In this document: piece after piece, positions 7,219 through 13,031 of the stretch
Position numbering within the stretch: position 1 is the first letter of the stretch
Layout of the letters: every line of letters begins with the position of its first letter
Assembly: GCA_018398765.1 (NCBI GenBank)
Contig: JAHBMJ010003128.1
Coordinates: 1-13,031, forward strand
Direction of reading: 5' to 3'
DNA length: 13,031 bases
Origin: Chromera velia
Taxonomy: Eukaryota; Sar; Chromeraceae
The notes under the pieces: generated by a model
What the model saw: the letters and a program-made list of their open reading frames with translations, nothing else
What the model was told of the DNA's origin: nothing
The model's database searches: none
Program-made: the position numbers and the translations under genes

Positions 7219-7296
7219 ACGTTCATGACTTAGTGGTTAACATACAACATTAACAAACAGAAGATCATAGGTTCAATCCTCGCTACCTGCCTTTTT
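7219..7296 (+). pseudogene. tRNA-like relic (tRNA-Val-like, or tRNA-derived SINE head) with T5 terminator
   Basis: An A-box-like TGACTTAGTGG at 7226-7236 and a B-box-like GGTTCAATCCT at 7270-7280 each differ from the tRNA consensus (TRGCNNAGYGG and GGTTCRANNCC) at one position. Their start-to-start spacing of 44 nt equals tRNA positions 8 to 52. Numbering through places TTAACAA in the anticodon loop, with T33 and anticodon AAC (Val). T5 at 7292-7296, right after the expected 3' end, fits an RNA polymerase III terminator. However, the acceptor, anticodon and T stems pair poorly, so a working tRNA is unlikely. A decayed tRNA gene or SINE head is the better reading; chance resemblance remains possible. 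Confidence 0.35.
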
Positions 7297-7328
7297 AAGG
7301 ATCAACAAGAAAAGAGACGGGACGTTAA

Positions 7329-7571
7329 CGTCCTGTACTATACAGATTTTGGCCTGTCGCATTTCGATCGAAATCACATGAAAGACTTCCGAAAGACTTT
7401 CTGGAAGACTACTATGAAATCAGATCGATCGCTGAATCGCAAGAAAGCTCCATGCTCCTGACATCGATCGAGTTTGTCACTAGGGATCGACCTGAACCGC
7501 TCCAGCGACATCAAGCCCTGAAGACCCTTGAACCTCTGCAAGCACTTACTAGCGCCAACCCCTCTAAGTAG
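7329..7571 (+). other. Open 80-codon stretch without clear start (possible exon or decayed coding fragment)
   Basis: Frame 3 is open from just after TAA 7326-7328 to TAG 7569-7571. It encodes a normal-looking soluble composition (for example LPKDFLEDYYEIRSIAESQE and LQRHQALKTLEPLQALTS). The only ATG is internal, at 7452. Frame 1 is also open over 7234-7461, overlapping it. An acceptor-like ACTATACAG ends at 7344. No domain is recognised. The stretch contains two perfect 14-bp palindromes at its start (7320-7333, 7361-7374) and repeated CGATCG. Either frame could be chance. Confidence 0.22.
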
Positions 7572-8160
7572 GCCTTAACACTTTGCTCACTGAAATATTA
7601 AGGTATCAGAGTGATCAAATTTCTAAAAATGTTAGAAATGTTCAAATTTTTTAGGTGGGATTCTTAGAGTATGTTTATGAATTTTGTATAATAGTTCTAC
7701 TATATTTCTTAACTTTTTTGTAGGGCAGTAACTTGATGTTTGACTACTTTAAAAATGTTTGTGCAACTTTTGAGGGCGTGACAACTCACCATTACAACTT
7801 TGGGGGGGCTCGTATCATTATGTAACTAGTTGTGTAAAACCCAGAACATCAATGCTATGCTATACTTTATACAAATACATTATCAATACTATGCTATGCT
7901 ATATTTTATAAAACGAAAACTTGTTAAAAATGGGTATTAATCAAAAAACAACTCACAAAACTTCTAGAAGTTTTGCATAAAAAAATAGTTTAAACTGCTT
8001 TGCAACACATTACCTTCCTGTTGGAGTTAGTTGGAGTAAGTAAAAAACCAGGCAAAATTATGTATAACTCGAAGGGATAAAGAATAATGTCTCTCTAGTT
8101 TTTTTTTTCTATCAGTTTATATTGCACTTTAGTTGTATTTCCTTCTTCAAACGTTATCTA
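7572..8160 (+). other. AT-rich island with palindromes and CTATGCTAT repeats
   Basis: Base composition changes abruptly at about 7565. For instance 7621-7680 has 15 G/C in 60 and 7861-7920 has 12 in 60, unlike the mixed flanks. It contains an 8-bp inverted repeat ATTTCTAA/TTAGAAAT (7619-7639), a diverged direct repeat with CTATGCTATA at about 7849 and 7883, a 20-bp perfect palindrome at 7956-7975, and a T run at 8099-8108. No ORF of note. Composition returns to normal near 8160. Confidence 0.6.
7956..7975. repeat. Perfect 20-bp palindrome
   Basis: CAAAACTTCTAGAAGTTTTG is identical to its own reverse complement, centred on TCTAGA. It lies in the AT-rich island. Confidence 0.95.
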
Positions 8161-9360
8161 CATGACAAGACATTGGGGATGTGCATGCGTGTCTGAACTC
8201 TCTCGAACCCCCGACCGGTTGATTGAGCAACTCATTTTCTTTCATGCAAAAGCCCGGCGTGAATGCAGACAACGGAGGACACGGTGGAAGGATGGTGGAC
8301 GGACGGACGGTTTTGTCCTTCCTGGGCGGCTCCAAAGAACGAATGAAGGAATGAATAAATGAATCAAAGAGCGGATACGTGGTATGAATTAAAAGAAGAG
8401 AGCCACGGGATGAAAGAATTGAAGTGTAGACAGACAGAGGGGCAAAGCGATTGTTCCCCCCTCGGCGCGTCTTTCAACTCTTCCTCCCTTTTTTTCTTTC
8501 CAACGGAGAAAAAGGGGACAAGGCAGGGCACGGAAAGAGGGCGGGGGGGGGGCGCAGGAGATCGTGGCAGCGAATGGAACACGAAGAAAGGCAAGCTTGC
8601 TTTCTCTGTGCGGGGAACTCAAAACGAAGAGAACAGAAAGACAGACGTGCTGTGAAGGGAAGCGAGTCAAGAACGCTTTGTCCTTCCTTGTCACACCACT
8701 CTCTCTCCAGCGAATAAATGAATGCAAAATGACCGCCCGCCCGGCAAGCCAGACAGACAGACAGACGCAGATAAGTGATCGACGTGCCCCTCTCCCTGGC
8801 ATCCCGCCTCTCCCACTCTCTCTCTCTCTCTCTCTCTCTCCTCCTTTCGAATGCACGTGTGTGGGTGTCGTTTTGCGACTGTGCACGTGTGGTTGGTTGG
8901 AATGACGACGCACGAGACATGCTCGGAGCACGGTTTGGAAGGTAACGGGGAATGGCGTTCTTTCCGTCTTTCCATCTCAACGACAGAAAGGCAAGAAAGA
9001 AGAAGGAAACGGATGGATGGAATAACGATGATCGAGAGAAGTATCCATCGATAAAGATTGATCTGTCTTGGCGTGAACTTGAATGTGAAGGTACTGCTTG
9101 GTGGATTCACTCCTTCCTTCCTTCCTTCCTGCAGCATGCAACGATCGGCCTTGGAATGGAAGCATACACGCAGAGAGACAGAGACAGACATTGCATCAAG
9201 ATCACATCACTCCCCCCTCCCGCCTCCTCCCCATGGATGCATCGGGGCCCTCCCTTCCCTTCCCTTCCCTTCCCTCATGATGGATGGATGGATCTTGCAT
9301 GCGGTCATTCATCAATGAATACATACATGAATGAATGAATGAGTCGCCACCCCTCTTCGA
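8161..9360 (+). other. Simple-sequence spacer between AT-rich island and calmodulin 3' end
   Basis: No supported gene on either strand. Simple repeats dominate: (CT)n at 8816-8843, (TTCC)n at 9111-9130, (TCCCT)n at 9251-9275, (GATG)n at 9279-9292 and (AATG)n at 9327-9342. The right end should include the calmodulin 3' UTR (minus strand). No AATAAA on the minus strand is evident in the first hundred or so bases past the stop codon. Open frames here are low-complexity Ser/Arg/Glu strings and are judged spurious. Confidence 0.55.
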
Positions 9361-12106
<2,746 letters not shown>

Positions 12107-12182
12107 TGTGACAGCAGCAGGTGAGTGTCTTGGGTTGCTTTCCTCGGCCCTTTACCACTGCCACTCGATAAGGCAACTTATC
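12107..12182 (-). promoter_or_regulatory. Calmodulin 5' leader with GATAAG hairpin
   Basis: GATAAG (12167-12172) and CTTATC (12177-12182) are perfect inverted repeats with a 4-nt loop, about 61 nt upstream of the calmodulin ATG. As RNA from the minus strand the loop would be UUGC. It could be a leader hairpin or a pair of GATA-type protein sites; nothing else marks it as regulatory. No TATA box is evident close by. Confidence 0.3.
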
Positions 12183-13031
12183 AGCTGCTGAGGAAACTGC
12201 AAAGAGATGTGGGCGGACGGAGGCAGCAAGCGTGGACTGCCTAATTGAGAAGCCCTCACTCAGCCACTTGCCGGGTCTGTGTCAATGAGTCAAAGTACAA
12301 AATCAACATCAACACAAGAGGTAGGGCAGAAAGAGAAAGACGATAGAAGCCGGAAAAAGAGGTCATGGAAACTTGAGGGGATCTGGTGAAACCAGCTCGC
12401 TCAGTCTGCACGGAGGCTTCTCTATACAGAAACAACACTCTTTCTGTCTGTCTGCCCAGACGCCGATTCTTTTCAAGAGTCCTCAAGACGCACATGCACA
12501 AACGCCAAGCGAAACCAGAGAGGACGAGAAGTTCCTGCACCCTTTCTTTTATCTCACTGACAGTGTAAAGCTGGAGTGTAGGAGCAGGAAGGGGTGACCC
12601 AAACTTCGGACGATCAAAAACGATCCAAACTCCAAATAAATGGAACAGACACAAACAGCGGCCTGGCACAGGAAATGAGATAGGACCTTCCTCTGTACAA
12701 AAAGTCGGTCTCCGAGGTAGTATCAGGCAGGAAGAGAACACGTCAGAACACAAAGAGAGAGACCTCCAACAAAATGGCTGGCCTTCCCTCCATGCACTTG
12801 CATTCCACTTGCTCTCGTATCGATATTTAAACTGAAGGGCCCCGGAAAGTTGACTTTACGAAGTCCGAAAATGCCCCGGGAAAGCGACGCGATTAATCCC
12901 CTAACGCCAGGCCATACCGATAATGAACACTAGCGTACATATTCCTACCACAGAGAGGTCCGAAAGGTTTAAATATCGTGAACATCAAACAATCAGAAAC
13001 GGTTACAGTCTGTGTGGATGCACTGTCTCTG
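12183..13031 (+). other. Upstream flank of calmodulin without recognised gene
   Basis: A 165-codon minus-strand frame (12256-12753) and shorter plus-strand frames have no motif or plausible composition and are judged spurious. The right part holds CGATATTTAAAC at 12821-12832 and its exact reverse complement at 12967-12978. Between them are two near-identical motifs, GCCCCGGAAAG (12839) and GCCCCGGGAAAG (12873). GTCCGAAA occurs twice, at about 12863 and 12958. These may belong to the calmodulin promoter, a divergent promoter or a small repeat unit. Confidence 0.4.
12821..12978. repeat. 12-bp perfect inverted repeat flanking a 134-bp segment
   Basis: Arms are CGATATTTAAAC (12821-12832) and GTTTAAATATCG (12967-12978). 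The match does not extend outward, and flanking bases show no obvious target-site duplication. Confidence 0.8.

Noticed and set aside
7601-7614. GGTATCAGAGT resembling the initiator-tRNA primer-binding site of plant LTR retrotransposons.
   Set aside because: No LTR ending in CA lies just upstream and no gag follows; the downstream sequence is AT-rich and non-coding, so the match is probably chance.
8190-8230. GGGGGTTCGAGAGAG on the minus strand, B-box-like.
   Set aside because: The T stem does not pair and no A box lies at tRNA spacing.
8389-9338. Several overlapping ORFs on both strands of 90-180 codons.
   Set aside because: Low-complexity Arg/Glu/Ser translations of CT, TTCC and TCCCT repeats; mutually overlapping and motif-free.
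12115-12126. Strong donor-like CAGGTGAGT on the plus strand beside the calmodulin start.
   Set aside because: No plus-strand coding exon precedes it; that strand is antisense to calmodulin exon 1.
12256-12753. 165-codon minus-strand ORF upstream of calmodulin with a hydrophobic C-terminal stretch.
   Set aside because: Composition is Ser/Leu/Arg/Cys-rich without domain or repeat conservation; a single hydrophobic run is not enough.

Overview
This window looks like nuclear DNA of a eukaryote, most likely an alveolate (chromerid or apicomplexan type). The basis is an intron-split calmodulin gene on the minus strand, a Ty3/gypsy retrotransposon on the plus strand, and wide spacers full of microsatellites. 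The predicted calmodulin carries residues I associate with alveolate calmodulins (a KDTDTEEELIEAF linker and a KMMM ending). That assignment rests on recalled family features, not on a search.

Layout. Positions 1-3125 hold the 3' two thirds of a degraded Ty3/gypsy pol. In order it encodes the end of reverse transcriptase, RNase H, an acidic/basic linker, integrase (HHCC, D,D-35-E, GPY/F-like end), a long unassigned charged region and a C-terminal chromodomain. The reading frame is broken by four in-frame TAA/TAG codons and one 5-nt tandem duplication. The 5' part (LTR, gag, protease, first part of RT) lies outside the window, and I could not identify a 3' LTR. Positions 3126-5960 are repeat-rich spacer: a CCAT array, a CA array, a 27-bp minisatellite, a G-run polypurine tract and a cluster of CGGCCG palindromes. 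Positions 5961-6428 hold a well-formed 155-codon ORF of unknown function. Positions 6429-8160 are gene-poor but structured: a CpG-rich patch, a degenerate tRNA-like unit followed by T5, an open 80-codon stretch without a good start, and an AT-rich island with a 20-bp perfect palindrome. Positions 8161-9360 are simple-sequence spacer.

Positions 9361-12106 (minus strand) hold a complete calmodulin gene. I reconstructed eight exons joined by seven GT-AG introns: 12106-12025, 11772-11702, 11458-11425, 11127-11071, 10776-10723, 10344-10260, 9925-9880 and 9384-9361. They total 453 nt and encode 150 residues with four intact EF-hand loops. This is the only gene in the window that is clearly intact and of known function. 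Its upstream side (12107-13031) holds a small hairpin, a 12-bp inverted repeat and a repeated GC-rich motif, but no recognised second gene.

The two main units are unrelated: a decaying mobile element on the left and a housekeeping Ca2+ sensor gene on the right. The most unusual signals are calmodulin introns whose first bases are themselves the start of tandem repeats, the unassigned region between integrase and chromodomain, the orphan 155-residue ORF, and a short motif repeated at four dispersed places.
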